A stretch of 64,000 nt of DNA from Novosphingobium sp. G106 (GTDB lineage: Bacteria > Pseudomonadota > Alphaproteobacteria > Sphingomonadales > Sphingomonadaceae): assembly GCF_019075875.1 (NCBI RefSeq), contig NZ_JAHOOZ010000001.1, positions 2,604,001-2,668,000 on the forward strand. Reading direction: 5' to 3'. Position 1 is the stretch's first letter; each line of letters begins with the position of its first letter. The position numbers and the translations under genes are program-made. This document shows positions 1 to 11,606 of this stretch, piece after piece. Below the pieces are notes generated by a model, which saw only the letters and a program-made list of their open reading frames with translations, was not told the DNA's origin and made no database searches.

Positions 1-217
1 AATCGGACGCCCGTAAAGCCTCTTATGCAGGGCATCTAGCAGACCGGGAACTCGCGGGCTGGGTCTACCGTATCGGTCAAATTTCGATCCGTATCAGGCC
101 CCCCCATCGGCGAACGCCTTGCGCACGGATGTGCGCTGCATGAGACGATCATAGGAACGCCCCAACCGGTCGGACGCGTCGCGAACCCCAGTGAAACAAT
201 CCCTCGCAGGTGAAAAT

Positions 218-580
218 ATGTGGACCAATTCTCCGCGCTTCGATGGCCGCGCAGCTGGAACGCTGTCCCTTTCCGCCGAGATGAGGATGCAGCCTCCCAT
301 CGAATGGAGACCTGCCTTGACGGACGGTGAGACCAAGGTCGTGATTTCCCAGCTGTCACGCCGGGTTACACTCGAGGGCGTGACCGTCGACGTCCAGATT
401 TATAGGTTCGAGGACGAGGATGAATGGGTGCTGGTCGTCGCCAACGAGAGCGGCAGTTCCAAGGTCTGGGACGAGGTATTTCCAAGCGACATAGAAGCCA
501 TGGCGGCTTTCCAAATCGTCGTCGCAGAAGAAGGCCTGTCCGCCTTCCTCGAACAAGGAAACTCAGGAACGCTGCACTAG
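218..580 (+). CDS. Hypothetical protein, paralogue of the gene at 4001-4261
   Basis: Function unknown. The last 85 or so residues align along their length with the minus-strand protein at 4001-4261: both have a Leu-Thr-Leu/Glu-Gly-Val-Thr-Val core, a central Trp-containing strand, an Ala-Ala-Phe-Gln segment and a C-terminal Thr-Ile/Leu-His end. No signal peptide or membrane segment is visible. I chose the ATG at 218 because AGGTG lies just upstream; an upstream GTG at 191 and ATGs at 281 and 287 are alternatives, and similarity to the paralogue only begins near 317. A GGAAC-N17-CGTA at 47-72 resembles an EcfG promoter with one mismatch. Confidence 0.6.
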   Translation: MWTNSPRFDGRAAGTLSLSAEMRMQPPIEWRPALTDGETKVVISQLSRRVTLEGVTVDVQIYRFEDEDEWVLVVANESGSSKVWDEVFPSDIEAMAAFQIVVAEEGLSAFLEQGNSGTLH

Positions 581-625
581 GCTCTCTTACCGCTCGCCGC
601 TAGCCGGGCGAGCCCGGCGGCAGGT

Positions 626-871
626 CTATTGAAAAGCGGCCACGGGCCCGCCGAGCTCCAGGGCAGACGCGCGCAGGACGAAAAGCGGCATGCCCGCCTT
701 GCTCACACTGATCCTCCAGTCCCGTGCCGACCAGAACTCGTCGGTCCCATTGCTGATCATGTCGCCGAAAATGCGGGTCAGTTCCTTTTTGGCCGCCGCA
801 ACGCTCGGCAGCTCCATTTCATACTTGTGAGGTGCCTTGCCGTCGTCGATCGTGATGCTGAAGATTTCCAT
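626..871 (-). CDS. Small DUF6894-like protein
   Basis: 81-residue soluble protein of unknown role. The pattern of an N-terminal beta strand, an acidic turn, Glu-Leu-Pro-Ser-Val-Ala-Ala-Ala-Lys followed by a helix, and a C-terminal strand (Trp-Arg-Ile-Ser-Val) resembles the small DUF6894-type proteins common in alphaproteobacteria; this family call is from memory and only moderately sure. It stands alone, convergent with the gene ending at 580. Confidence 0.6.
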   Translation of the reverse strand: MEIFSITIDDGKAPHKYEMELPSVAAAKKELTRIFGDMISNGTDEFWSARDWRISVSKAGMPLFVLRASALELGGPVAAFQ

Positions 872-1142
872 GGCCGGTCAATGCGGCACATGGGATTTGG
901 TTTCCAGCAGCGGTCGCCCATCGCCGGGCCGCGACGTGGCAATTGAGCGCCAAAAGTCCGGAGCGCTGCAAGGGGCCATCATCGCCTATTCCAGCTCAAC
1001 GCGGTGGCAAACATGCTGAACGCGTAAGCGTGCCCAAGCGCTTCGCGTTCTCACGCGACGGTTGGAAGCTGCTGCCCACGCTTGCGCTCGGCCCAAGCGG
1101 CCCTGAAACGGCACCGATGAGCCCGCGAAACGTTCGACAATT

Positions 1143-1445
1143 ATGCCCGATCCAATTTCCATCGATATCCCACATAGTCTGGGCCGCGACGCGGCCCGCG
1201 CGAAGCTCGACCACGGCATCGGCCAGATCGCGGGGGTCATACCGGGGGGCTCGCTGACGTCTCATCGCTGGCAAGGCGATACGCTCTTTTTCGAAATCGA
1301 AGCCATGGGTCAACGCGTGGCCGCGCAGATCGAGGTTTTCGAAACGCGGATCCATGCCTTGGTGGACTTGCCGCCCCTTGCCGCCCTATTCGCCGAAAAG
1401 ATCAAAGGGAAGCTCGCCTCGGTCGGCACAAAACTGCTTCGCTAG
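1143..1445 (+). CDS. Polyhydroxyalkanoic acid system family protein
   Basis: 100-residue protein of the PHA granule-associated family (PF09650 type), recognisable by the N-terminal ISIDIPHSLGRDAAR motif, the central HRWQGDTLFF strand and the Ala-Leu-Val-Asp-Leu-Pro-Pro-Leu-Ala segment. Members are small soluble proteins linked to polyhydroxyalkanoate metabolism, exact role poorly defined. A second, frameshifted copy lies at 13945-14242. No PHA synthase or depolymerase is in the window, so the role is from family knowledge only. Confidence 0.75.
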   Translation: MPDPISIDIPHSLGRDAARAKLDHGIGQIAGVIPGGSLTSHRWQGDTLFFEIEAMGQRVAAQIEVFETRIHALVDLPPLAALFAEKIKGKLASVGTKLLR

Positions 1446-1466
1446 ACGCCCGGCGCGGCAACAGGA

Positions 1467-2117
1467 TCAGCGGCGCAGCGCCTGGGTCACGAAGTCACAG
1501 CCCAGTTTTATTCCCATGGGATCTACGCTGTGACCAAGGTTCGCAGATACATGCGTGGTTACCTCGATTCCGAGCTGCTTGAGCTCACGCTCGGCCGTGT
1601 GCAACGCGGCCACCGGCACCACAGGATCCTGCGAGCCGTGCACCAGAAGTACCGGGGGTTTCGAGACCAGTTCTGCTCGAAGTTCCGCCGCACCTGTCAG
1701 CATGCCCGAATAGCCAACGACCGCGGCGACCTGCGCCTGCCGGCGCAAGCCGACGTGGAGCGCCATCATCGTTCCCTGGCTGAAACCCACGATGGCCAGG
1801 TCTGCATCGGTCAGATCATATTGCGCGAGCTTTCGGTCGATGAAGCGGTCGATCGCGGGAGCCGCTTCACGCGCACCGCGGGCGAGCGCTTGCGGCGAGA
1901 GTTCGGAAAGGCCCCACCACTGATACCCCGCGCCAAAAGCGCATCGCTGGGGCGCATGGGGTGCGAGAAAAAGCACGTCGGGAACCGCCTGCTGCCAGGT
2001 CGGCGCCAGGGAGATCATATCGCTACCGCTTGAGCCGAAGCCATGCAGCAAGAGGACGATTTGACGGGGCGCATTGCCTGAGCGCGGCTGCAGGCTGGCG
2101 CCATTCACGATCTTCAA
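1467..2117 (-). CDS. Phospholipase/carboxylesterase family alpha/beta hydrolase
   Basis: 216-residue cytoplasmic serine hydrolase. The HGFGSSG oxyanion-hole motif is near residue 26, the nucleophile elbow is GFSQG (about 111-115), the acid is in HGSQDPVVP, and the histidine is in NLGHSVD close to the C-terminus. Length and motif order fit the carboxylesterase/acyl-protein thioesterase family (PF02230). No signal peptide. It is followed on the minus strand, 10 bp upstream, by selO, so the two may be cotranscribed. Confidence 0.85.
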   Translation of the reverse strand: MKIVNGASLQPRSGNAPRQIVLLLHGFGSSGSDMISLAPTWQQAVPDVLFLAPHAPQRCAFGAGYQWWGLSELSPQALARGAREAAPAIDRFIDRKLAQYDLTDADLAIVGFSQGTMMALHVGLRRQAQVAAVVGYSGMLTGAAELRAELVSKPPVLLVHGSQDPVVPVAALHTAERELKQLGIEVTTHVSANLGHSVDPMGIKLGCDFVTQALRR

Positions 2118-2127
2118 ATGATTGCCC

Positions 2128-3600
2128 TCACGTTCCGCAAAATGTGGCTCTCACGCGCTCGTGCTCGAGCGGCGGGTCTTGAAAAGCGGCATGCTCCGGT
2201 TGATCGTCGAATGGCCGCGAAAGCACGCCGCACAGGATCTGAAAGGTCGCGAAGTCGCCCTTCTCTGCATCCGAGATGACCTCCTCGATGCGGTGGTTGC
2301 GCGGGATGTAGGCAGGATTGACCGCATCCATGTCGTGCTTGATCTCGGCCGCGCTCCGCTTTTCGAGGACAAGGCGCGCCCGCCAGGTCCCGAACAGAGC
2401 ATCGGCAGCCGTTGGGTCCGCGAACAGCTCGCGCACCGGCTCTTCCCCCGCGCCTGGTTCCACAGCCCCCGAGAGCCGCCGAAAGAACAGGGTGTAATCG
2501 ACGAGATTTCGCTGCAGGTCGGCGAGCACCGTCTCAACCAGCTGCGCGTCGTCCTCGCGAGCCTCAACGATGCCAAGCTTGCGAAGCAGTCCCGAGACAC
2601 GTGCTTTGGCAAAGCGGGGCACGAACTTCGCGAGTTCCTCTTCCGCTATGGCGATCGCGTCATTTTCATCGTCGGCCAGCAGCGGCAGCAGCGTTTCTGC
2701 AAAGCGCGTGAGGTCCCAAAGGCCGATCTGCGGCTGATTGCCGAAGGCATAGCGTCCGTGTTGGTCGATCGAGCTGAACACAGTTGATGGATCGTACCGG
2801 TCCAGGAAAGCGCAGGGACCGTAGTCGATCGTCTCGCCGGCGACAGACATATTGTCGGTGTTCATGACGCCGTGAATGAAACCGACGAGCATCCAGCGGG
2901 CGATCAGATCCGCCTGGGCCTCCACCACCTGCGCGAGCAGCGCAGCGTAGGGCCGATCCGCGTGAGCCGCCCCAGGGTAGTGCCGTTCGATCACATGGTC
3001 TGCGAGTATGCGGAGTGCATCGACGTCCTGGCGCGCGGCAAAGAACTGAAAGGTCCCCACCCGGATATGGCTCGCCGCCACGCGGACCAACACGGCCCCC
3101 GGAAGCGGCCGATCGCGCTGGACGTGGTCTCCGGTCACGATCGCTGCGAGCGAGCGCGTGGTCGGGATGCCAAGCGCCGCCATGGCTTCGCTGACGAGGT
3201 ACTCGCGCAGGACAGAGCCCAGCGCCGCTCTTCCGTCGCCCCTGCGGGAGTAAGGCGTTCGACCGGCGCCCTTGAGCTGGACGTCTCTGCGACGCCCCTC
3301 ACGGTCGATCATCTCTCCGAGCAGGATGGCGCGGCCGTCGCCGAGCTGCGGCACGAAATTTCCGAACTGGTGCCCAGCGTAGGCTGTCGCGATGGGCTCA
3401 GAGCCGGGCGCAATCACGCGGCCCGAAAGAAAATCGAGACCCTCCGGGTCTTGCAGCCAGTCGGGATCGATCCCGAGCTGAAGGGCCAGGTCACGGTTGA
3501 GCGCGATCAGCGAAGGTGAAGTTGGCTGGGCGGGATCGACGCGCGCAAAGAAACGGTCGGGCAGCTTGGCGTAGGAATTGTCGAAAAGGAGGCTGTTCAC
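2128..3600 (-). CDS. selO: Protein adenylyltransferase SelO (YdiU/UPF0061 family)
   Basis: Pseudokinase-fold enzyme that transfers AMP from ATP to protein hydroxyls; in other bacteria linked to redox stress. Family motifs are present: YAGHQFGNF, the GDGRAILLGE strand, KGAGRTPYSRRGDGRA in the nucleotide-binding loop, MNTDNM and DYGP metal-binding segments. The GTG at 3600 is chosen because the typical SelO N-terminus (Asn-Ser-Leu-Leu-Phe-Asp-Asn-Ser-Tyr) begins there, AAGGA lies upstream, and the resulting 490 residues match the family length. No C-terminal selenocysteine codon is seen; the Cys is near the end as in many bacterial members. Confidence 0.9.
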   Translation of the reverse strand: MNSLLFDNSYAKLPDRFFARVDPAQPTSPSLIALNRDLALQLGIDPDWLQDPEGLDFLSGRVIAPGSEPIATAYAGHQFGNFVPQLGDGRAILLGEMIDREGRRRDVQLKGAGRTPYSRRGDGRAALGSVLREYLVSEAMAALGIPTTRSLAAIVTGDHVQRDRPLPGAVLVRVAASHIRVGTFQFFAARQDVDALRILADHVIERHYPGAAHADRPYAALLAQVVEAQADLIARWMLVGFIHGVMNTDNMSVAGETIDYGPCAFLDRYDPSTVFSSIDQHGRYAFGNQPQIGLWDLTRFAETLLPLLADDENDAIAIAEEELAKFVPRFAKARVSGLLRKLGIVEAREDDAQLVETVLADLQRNLVDYTLFFRRLSGAVEPGAGEEPVRELFADPTAADALFGTWRARLVLEKRSAAEIKHDMDAVNPAYIPRNHRIEEVISDAEKGDFATFQILCGVLSRPFDDQPEHAAFQDPPLEHERVRATFCGT

Positions 3601-4000
3601 TCTGGTCCTTCGGCTCACAGCCCCGAAACTAGGGGCAAGCACCCCATATAGGGTGCCGCCTCACTGCGGAAAGCCTGAGCCAAGATCATAAGATCGTACC
3701 GCAGCGGTTCGGCACTCAACGCGCTCGAGGTCGATATGAGAAGTGGCACCTTGATTGATTTCTGCGCGCGCTTCGGGCGGCGGCCGTATCTTCCTGCGGC
3801 GGACCAGCGCTCACCAACTCTGCAAATGCTCCCCCGGTCCAAACCCATCCCGAAGGTAACAGGGAGCGACAAGCGGGCTTTCGATGTCGGCTTTTCCGGC
3901 GTCAATCATTGAGCGGCGACGGCAACCGCGTGCCCGTCTCCAAACGTCTGAACGTGCCGCATTTCCTAGAATACCGGTTGCCGCGATTAGGGAATGCAGA
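3601..4000. other. Intergenic region, nothing supported
   Basis: About 400 bp between selO and the small paralogue at 4001. Open frames here are low in protein-like character and lack ribosome binding sites. I see no RNA gene or repeat; it probably carries the selO promoter. Confidence 0.5.
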
Positions 4001-4261
4001 TCAATGAATCGTACGATGCGCGCCCTCGTCGAGAAAAATGGACATACCTTCTTCTTCTGACGCTTGAAACGCCGCGAGCGCTGCGACCTCGGTAACGAAC
4101 TGGTGGTTCCATAATGTCGCCATTCCATCTTCGGATATGAACTCGAGGGCCCATGTCGGCTCATGTTTGTGCCGAAAGATGCGCACTTCCACGGTCACAC
4201 CGTCGAGCGTGAGGCAGCTCGAAAGAGCAGAGTGAACGATTTCGGCTTCCTTGTCCGTCAC
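4001..4261 (-). CDS. Hypothetical protein, paralogue of the gene at 218-580
   Basis: 86 residues, function unknown, soluble. It aligns over its whole length to the C-terminal part of the protein at 218-580 (shared Leu-Asp/Glu-Gly-Val-Thr-Val, Ala-Ala-Phe-Gln and Ile-His ending). It lies 4 kb away in the opposite orientation, so this looks like an old local inverted duplication or a small lineage-specific family. ATG is the only sensible start. Confidence 0.6.
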   Translation of the reverse strand: MTDKEAEIVHSALSSCLTLDGVTVEVRIFRHKHEPTWALEFISEDGMATLWNHQFVTEVAALAAFQASEEEGMSIFLDEGAHRTIH

Positions 4262-4427
4262 TGGCTATCTCCGCTCGAGTTTAACTACAATCGTCCGCCC
4301 GGAGATCCGTTCCGGACGGGATGATCACCCAACTGAGCGCGGAGACATAGCGAGAGCGGCGGGCAGACCTGAAGATGTACCGGCCCCTTGCCGTTCAGCG
4401 AAAGATCTCGATGTGTGGGCCACGTGC

Positions 4428-7400
4428 TTAGGCCGCGAGGGTTTCGAGCAGAACCTGGACCCGTTCCAGCCGCGCTTCTTCGGGTATAGTTTCGGACAGT
4501 AGAAGCCTGCCGTTTTTTAGGGCGAGGCCCGCAAGGCTGGCATTGCCGGCGAAGTCGAGGCGCAGGGTCAGCGCGATCGCGGCAGGGCCCGCATCGACAC
4601 GTGCCACCCGGGCCGCGCGCGCAGACGGACGAAGCTTCGCGTGTTCGAGGAGCACCTGGGCTTGGGCCGGCAAGGGTCCGAAGCGATCGGCCAGTTCGTC
4701 CTCGAACGCGTCGAGCCCCGCCTCGTCGTCTATCCGGGCCAGCCGGACATAAAGCGCGAGCCGCAGATCGGCCTCGGGCACCCAGCTGTCCGGGATGGCT
4801 CCGCACGAACCGATATTGAGCTCGGGCGTCCAGCGCTCGACGTCCTCGCCGCGCGCCCGCTGCAGCGCCGTCCCGAGCAGGTGTTGGTAGAGGTCGATGC
4901 CGATCAGCTTGACGTGGCCGGCCTGGGTCTCGCCGAGCAGATCGCCGGCGCCGCGCATGTCGAGATCCTGCGCGGCGATATCGAAGCCGGCGCCAAGGCG
5001 GTCGAAGGCCGCGAGCGTGCGCAGCCGCTTCAGCGTTCGTTCGGCGATCGCGTTCTCGGCCTGGGTCAGAAGAATGACTTGCCCGCGCCGATTACCGCGC
5101 CCGACGCGGCCGCGCAGCTGGTGCAATTGGGCGAGGCCGAAGCGGTCGGCACGCCAGACGATCATGGTATTGGCACGTGGGACGTCGAGCCCGGCCTCGA
5201 TTATGTTGGTAGCGAGCAGGATATCGCCCTCCCCGTCGGCAAACCCGACCATAACGCTGTCGATGTCGCTCGCCGCCATCTTGCCGTGCGCCTCAACGAT
5301 TGTGAGATCCGGAACAATGCGCGCAAGCTTCTCGGCCAGCGAGGCCATGTCCTCGATGCGAGGCACGACGATGAAGCTCTGCCCGCCGCGGCCCTTTTCT
5401 CGCAGCAGCGCGGTTCGGATGCGCAGGTCGTCGAATTGGTCCAGGCTCGTACGGATCGGTTGGCGGCGCGCCGGCGGTGTGGCTATTATCGAGATTTGCT
5501 GGAGACCGACGAGCGCCATTTGCAGCGTGCGCGGGATCGGCGTCGCGCTCAGCGTCAGCAGATGCATCTCGCCTGTGCCCCGCAGCTTCGCCTTGTCGGC
5601 GGCGCCAAAACGCTGTTCCTCGTCGATTACCACCAGACCCAGCTTGGCGTAGGACACGTCCTTGGTCATCACCGCGCCGGTACCGATGACGATCTGGATT
5701 GACCCATCGGCAAGGCCAGCTTTCGCCGCCTTTTTCTCGGCGGCGCTCGACAGCCGTGACAAGCCCGCGACGATGATGCCCGACGCGGCGAAGCGCCGCT
5801 TGAAGCTCTCGAGATGCTGGCGAACGAGAACGGTTGTGGGCGCGGCGACCACCACCTGGTAGCCTGCCAGTGCAGCAAGCGCGGCAGCGCGCAGCGCTAC
5901 CTCGGTCTTGCCGTACCCGACGTCGCCGACGATCAACCGGTCCATAGGTTTGCCCGATGCAAGATCGTCGCGCACGGCGGCGATCGCCCGCGCCTGATCG
6001 GCAGTCTCGTTGAACGGAAATCCGCCGGCGAATTTCTCATAGGCGGCGGGATCTGGATCGAGCACGGGCGCGGTGAGCTTAGCTCGTGCTTCGGCCAGCG
6101 CTGTTAGGCCTCGCGCACTTTCAGCGATAGCCTGGTCGATCTGGGCCCGCCGCTTCTGCCAGGATGAGCCATCTAGCTTGTCGAGCCGGACTGCATCGGC
6201 GTCGGCGCCGTAGCGCCAGATCAGGTCGGCGTCGTCGATCGCAACCAGGCGCCGCGCGCCCCCGGCATATTCCAGCGCGATCATTTCGCCACCATCGCCG
6301 GTCTCGCCGCCGGACGTTGATATTGTGGCCGGCGCCGGCTCGAGCCCTGCGATCAGCCCGATGCCATGATCCTCGTGTATGACGACGTCGCCGATCCGCA
6401 TTTCCCCTCCCTGAGCCCAGGGATTGACGGCGGCTTCTGCGATGTCGCCCACGATTGCGCGGCTGCCGAGAACGTCAGCGGCAGCGATAACAACATGGCG
6501 CTCATCGACGTATCCAGCATCTGCGGGCATCTCGATCGCCCCCGCCTGCCCCGACGCAAGTTCCTCGGCTTGCCGCCAATCGGAGATGATCGCGATTTCG
6601 CAGCAAAGCCGCTTGGCTACGCGCGAGCGAAGAAAGCGCAGGTCACGTTGGCTTCCGGCCAGCACCAGGCTGCGATTGCCGTCCAGCAGCGGCCGCGCAA
6701 ATCGGGTCAGTGCGGTAAGCGGTGAGCGCACCTGCGCAAAGTTCGGCACCCGCTGGTACGAGGCTTCAAGGCTCAGCTGCCGCCACGGTTCGAGTGCCAT
6801 GCTCCAGGCGGTGTCATCGATCGCCTCCACCCTGTCGGCGCGTCCACATGCTGCGTCGGTGGCGAGTTGAAGGAACCGCCGCCGGCGGGCATCGGCGCTG
6901 TTCGAATAAATGATCGTTACTGGCGCGAGATGCGCCAGGATCGCTACTCTCTCAGGGCAGCACGGCGCTGCCGCGCGCCCGATCTCCAGGCTGTTCAGGT
7001 CGACCACACTGCGCTGGGTCGCGGGATCGTAGCTGCGGATCGCCGCAATGCTATCCTCGGAAAACTCGATGCGCGCCGGCAGACCGGCGTCGGCCGGGAA
7101 GATGTCGATCACATCACCGCGCACCGCTATCTCCCCCGGCTCGTCGACCCGGTCGTCGGCGTAATAACCGATTTCTTCGAGCGTGGTCGCCAACTGCGCG
7201 GCTACAATCTGGTCCCCGACAACGAGACGCGGCGGCATAGAGTCGAAGGCTTCCGGCGGCGGATAGCGCTGCGCTGCGGCTTCGCCGCTCAGGATGAGCG
7301 CCAGACCGGGCCGAACGGATTCCCGCTGAGCCAGTCGCAATTCGTGCAACGCGGCTACCCGGGCACCGACGTTGGCTGGCGATGCCGGAGCGATATCGCC

Positions 7401-7565
7401 CGGCAGGGCGTCGCTTGAAGGCATGAACAGCACCGGATGATCGGGTCGCAGCGCCGCCAGAGCGGCAGCGAGCGCGGCGGCATGTTGATCGTCGTCAGCC
7501 AGATATACGAGATCGCTCTCGCCCAGCAGAGCGGCGAGACGGGTTGCTGTCCAGGTGATGGTCAT
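4428..7565 (-). CDS. Mfd-like superfamily 2 DNA helicase (transcription-repair coupling factor homologue)
   Basis: 1045-residue protein with Mfd architecture: an N-terminal UvrB-homology region, an RNA polymerase interaction (CarD-like) domain starting near RIGDVVIHEDHGIGLIAGLE, a helicase core with Walker A GDVGYGKTEVA, a DEEQRFG Walker B and the SATPIPRTL motif, then a C-terminal TRCF domain. The start is the ATG at 7565, which overlaps the stop of the upstream gene in an ATGA arrangement. It is somewhat shorter than canonical Mfd (about 1150), and the N-terminal part is divergent. It may be Mfd itself or a second Mfd-like helicase; other Mfd copies cannot be seen from this window. Confidence 0.8.
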   Translation of the reverse strand: MTITWTATRLAALLGESDLVYLADDDQHAAALAAALAALRPDHPVLFMPSSDALPGDIAPASPANVGARVAALHELRLAQRESVRPGLALILSGEAAAQRYPPPEAFDSMPPRLVVGDQIVAAQLATTLEEIGYYADDRVDEPGEIAVRGDVIDIFPADAGLPARIEFSEDSIAAIRSYDPATQRSVVDLNSLEIGRAAAPCCPERVAILAHLAPVTIIYSNSADARRRRFLQLATDAACGRADRVEAIDDTAWSMALEPWRQLSLEASYQRVPNFAQVRSPLTALTRFARPLLDGNRSLVLAGSQRDLRFLRSRVAKRLCCEIAIISDWRQAEELASGQAGAIEMPADAGYVDERHVVIAAADVLGSRAIVGDIAEAAVNPWAQGGEMRIGDVVIHEDHGIGLIAGLEPAPATISTSGGETGDGGEMIALEYAGGARRLVAIDDADLIWRYGADADAVRLDKLDGSSWQKRRAQIDQAIAESARGLTALAEARAKLTAPVLDPDPAAYEKFAGGFPFNETADQARAIAAVRDDLASGKPMDRLIVGDVGYGKTEVALRAAALAALAGYQVVVAAPTTVLVRQHLESFKRRFAASGIIVAGLSRLSSAAEKKAAKAGLADGSIQIVIGTGAVMTKDVSYAKLGLVVIDEEQRFGAADKAKLRGTGEMHLLTLSATPIPRTLQMALVGLQQISIIATPPARRQPIRTSLDQFDDLRIRTALLREKGRGGQSFIVVPRIEDMASLAEKLARIVPDLTIVEAHGKMAASDIDSVMVGFADGEGDILLATNIIEAGLDVPRANTMIVWRADRFGLAQLHQLRGRVGRGNRRGQVILLTQAENAIAERTLKRLRTLAAFDRLGAGFDIAAQDLDMRGAGDLLGETQAGHVKLIGIDLYQHLLGTALQRARGEDVERWTPELNIGSCGAIPDSWVPEADLRLALYVRLARIDDEAGLDAFEDELADRFGPLPAQAQVLLEHAKLRPSARAARVARVDAGPAAIALTLRLDFAGNASLAGLALKNGRLLLSETIPEEARLERVQVLLETLAA

Positions 7566-8140
7566 GCGGCCATCGCTGCCGCGGGCCAATCGCCTGTCTC
7601 GAGCGCGGCCAATGCCTCGAACTTGGGCCGCTCCATCCGCAGAATGAGCCGGTCACAACCAAATTCGAGCTGGTCTCGCGGTACGGCGCGCAGCGTCTCG
7701 TCGAAACCGCCGATTCCACCGGACGACACGACAACATAGCTGACACCGCCAGACCCGCATTCGATTAAGGCTTCGATAGCCTGGCCGACCGGTTTGCCCG
7801 CATCGTCAACGACCGGCATGCCGGCAATACCGGTGGCAGTGAACAAGGTCGGCACCGCCGCGCGGCGACTGGCCTCGGTCGCTGCTTTGCCGCCGTCTTC
7901 ATAAGCGCGCTGACGCCCAAGCCAGCGCCAAATCCCGACCAGATTGACCAGTGTCAGAAAGGCGTTGGTTGCGAGCAAATTGGTCTGGTCGGTTCCCAGG
8001 CCGACCAGCGACCAGCAGATCGACCCCAGCGTAAACACGACGAAGCCCCAGCCGGTAACGCGCGCGCCGAGGTTGGCGGCGGTCATCATGGCAGCTATCG
8101 TCGTCGCGATCGGCGCGACCCATCCTGCGATCGATTCCAT
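7562..8140 (-). CDS. PRC-barrel domain membrane protein
   Basis: About 192 residues. The N-terminal third has two to three hydrophobic segments (Gly-Trp-Val-Ala-Pro-Ile..., Val-Phe-Thr-Leu-Gly..., Asn-Ala-Phe-Leu-Thr...), followed by a soluble part with PRC-barrel-like strands (GMPVVDDAGKPVG, SYVVVSSGG, RAVPRDQLEF). The ATG at 8140 is chosen for the GGAGAGAAGG ribosome binding site. It overlaps the helicase gene by 4 bp, so the two are translationally coupled. Role unknown. Confidence 0.7.
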   Translation of the reverse strand: MESIAGWVAPIATTIAAMMTAANLGARVTGWGFVVFTLGSICWSLVGLGTDQTNLLATNAFLTLVNLVGIWRWLGRQRAYEDGGKAATEASRRAAVPTLFTATGIAGMPVVDDAGKPVGQAIEALIECGSGGVSYVVVSSGGIGGFDETLRAVPRDQLEFGCDRLILRMERPKFEALAALETGDWPAAAMAA

Positions 8141-8209
8141 TACCTTCTCTCCCCGAGCAGACAGAAATGTTCCCATGTCGCGGCGGTGCGGGCGACGAGG
8201 CTAAGCGAG

Positions 8210-8413
8210 CTAAATGCGGTTCTCGCGCGACCGCTCCGACACTTGTCGCTCCGCCGTCGCCGCCGCGGAAATCAGGCTTTCTCCGGTTTTGGCCGCGGCA
8301 TCCGGGGTCATGGTGACGGCCACACCGTCCGGACCGTCCAAGATGACCAAACCCTGTTCTGCGCTGGCGTATCCGGGTTCGGTCTGCGGCTGCGGCACTG
8401 AAGGTGATTCCAT
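8210..8413 (-). CDS. Small conserved hypothetical protein
   Basis: 67 residues, no membrane segment, with a Val-Ala-Val-Thr-Met-Thr-Pro-Asp-Ala-Ala core that looks like a small sensor-like or regulatory partner protein, but no family is recognised. Its ATG overlaps the stop codon of the Crp-family regulator gene (TGATG), implying translational coupling with it. Confidence 0.6.
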   Translation of the reverse strand: MESPSVPQPQTEPGYASAEQGLVILDGPDGVAVTMTPDAAAKTGESLISAAATAERQVSERSRENRI

Positions 8414-9162
8414 CACGGGACCTTTGCAAGGAAGGGCTGAGCATCGCGCGGGCCTGCGTCGATGTAGAGATAGTCGGGGTTGAACTGTCCGCGCGCGATC
8501 AACCGTTCAGGATCCAGGATCTCGACGAGTGACGAGCGGAACACGCAGAGGCGCTCCTCGCGCAAATGCCGCATGACTCGGTTCACGTGAACGTTCGTCA
8601 GGCCGCAGATTTCCGCGATATCGTTCTGCGTCAGGCCCAGCGCAAACCGGCGTCCGTCGCTGAGCCCGGCCGAAGCAAGGCGGGCGTTGGTTTCGCACAG
8701 GAAATGGGCCACTCGCCCCACTCCATCGAGACGGCCGAGCCGAAATAGCCATGCACGATGAATGGCCGCGTCGATGAGTGTCGCGAACCAGAGCTTGCGC
8801 GCTAGCTCGGGCAGCTCGCTTGTGATCGTGTCTAGCTTTTGGTGAGGCACGATGGCGACAGTTGCGGCGGTCATCGTCGCGACGTCGTGATCGAGCACCT
8901 TCAGCGGATAGGCATGAAGGTCGACGAAGTCGCCCGGCACGTGCACGGCGACGAGCTGCCGCAGTCCGTTGCGATCATCAATATAGCGCGACATGAAGCC
9001 CTCGAGCAGCAGCGTGCTCGTAAGCAAATGCTCACCCGCGCGCACGAGCGTGGAGCGCGGCTCAAGCGTTCGGACGTCGCTGATTGCGGCTTCGAGGCGA
9101 GCGCGTTCTTCGGGATCAAGGCGGACCCCGCGTTTGTCTCTGAGGAAGCGTTCAGTGAACAT
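8413..9162 (-). CDS. Crp/Fnr family transcriptional regulator
   Basis: About 249 residues: an N-terminal cyclic-nucleotide-binding-like beta roll (STLVRAGEHLLTSTLLLEGF, HVPGDFVDLHAY), a dimerisation helix and a C-terminal winged helix whose recognition segment reads LTQNDIAEICGLTNVHVNRVMRHL. No Fnr-type N-terminal cysteine cluster is seen, so oxygen sensing by an iron-sulfur cluster is unlikely. The ATG at 9162 is preferred because the sensor domain begins just after it; the reading frame is open further upstream. It is divergent from the catalase gene across about 215 bp and could control it, which is inference. Confidence 0.8.
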   Translation of the reverse strand: MFTERFLRDKRGVRLDPEERARLEAAISDVRTLEPRSTLVRAGEHLLTSTLLLEGFMSRYIDDRNGLRQLVAVHVPGDFVDLHAYPLKVLDHDVATMTAATVAIVPHQKLDTITSELPELARKLWFATLIDAAIHRAWLFRLGRLDGVGRVAHFLCETNARLASAGLSDGRRFALGLTQNDIAEICGLTNVHVNRVMRHLREERLCVFRSSLVEILDPERLIARGQFNPDYLYIDAGPRDAQPFLAKVP

Positions 9163-9376
9163 GGCCAGGCGATAACGGGCGACCAGCGTGCTCGTTGCTT
9201 GCCGCCCCGTGAAATCGTCTTGATCGAAGTTAATTTTCAAAATCGCGCGCAACCCCGCTGACGGGGCCGGGTTACCGAATGGACATAGCCACTGCTCTTG
9301 GCGTGGCGGCCGTTCGCCGGCAACACCGAGAGCTTTGCATTCTCGCCGTCCCACCCACCGACAAGGATCATGCACG

Positions 9377-11605
<2,229 letters not shown>

Positions 11606-11606
11606 G

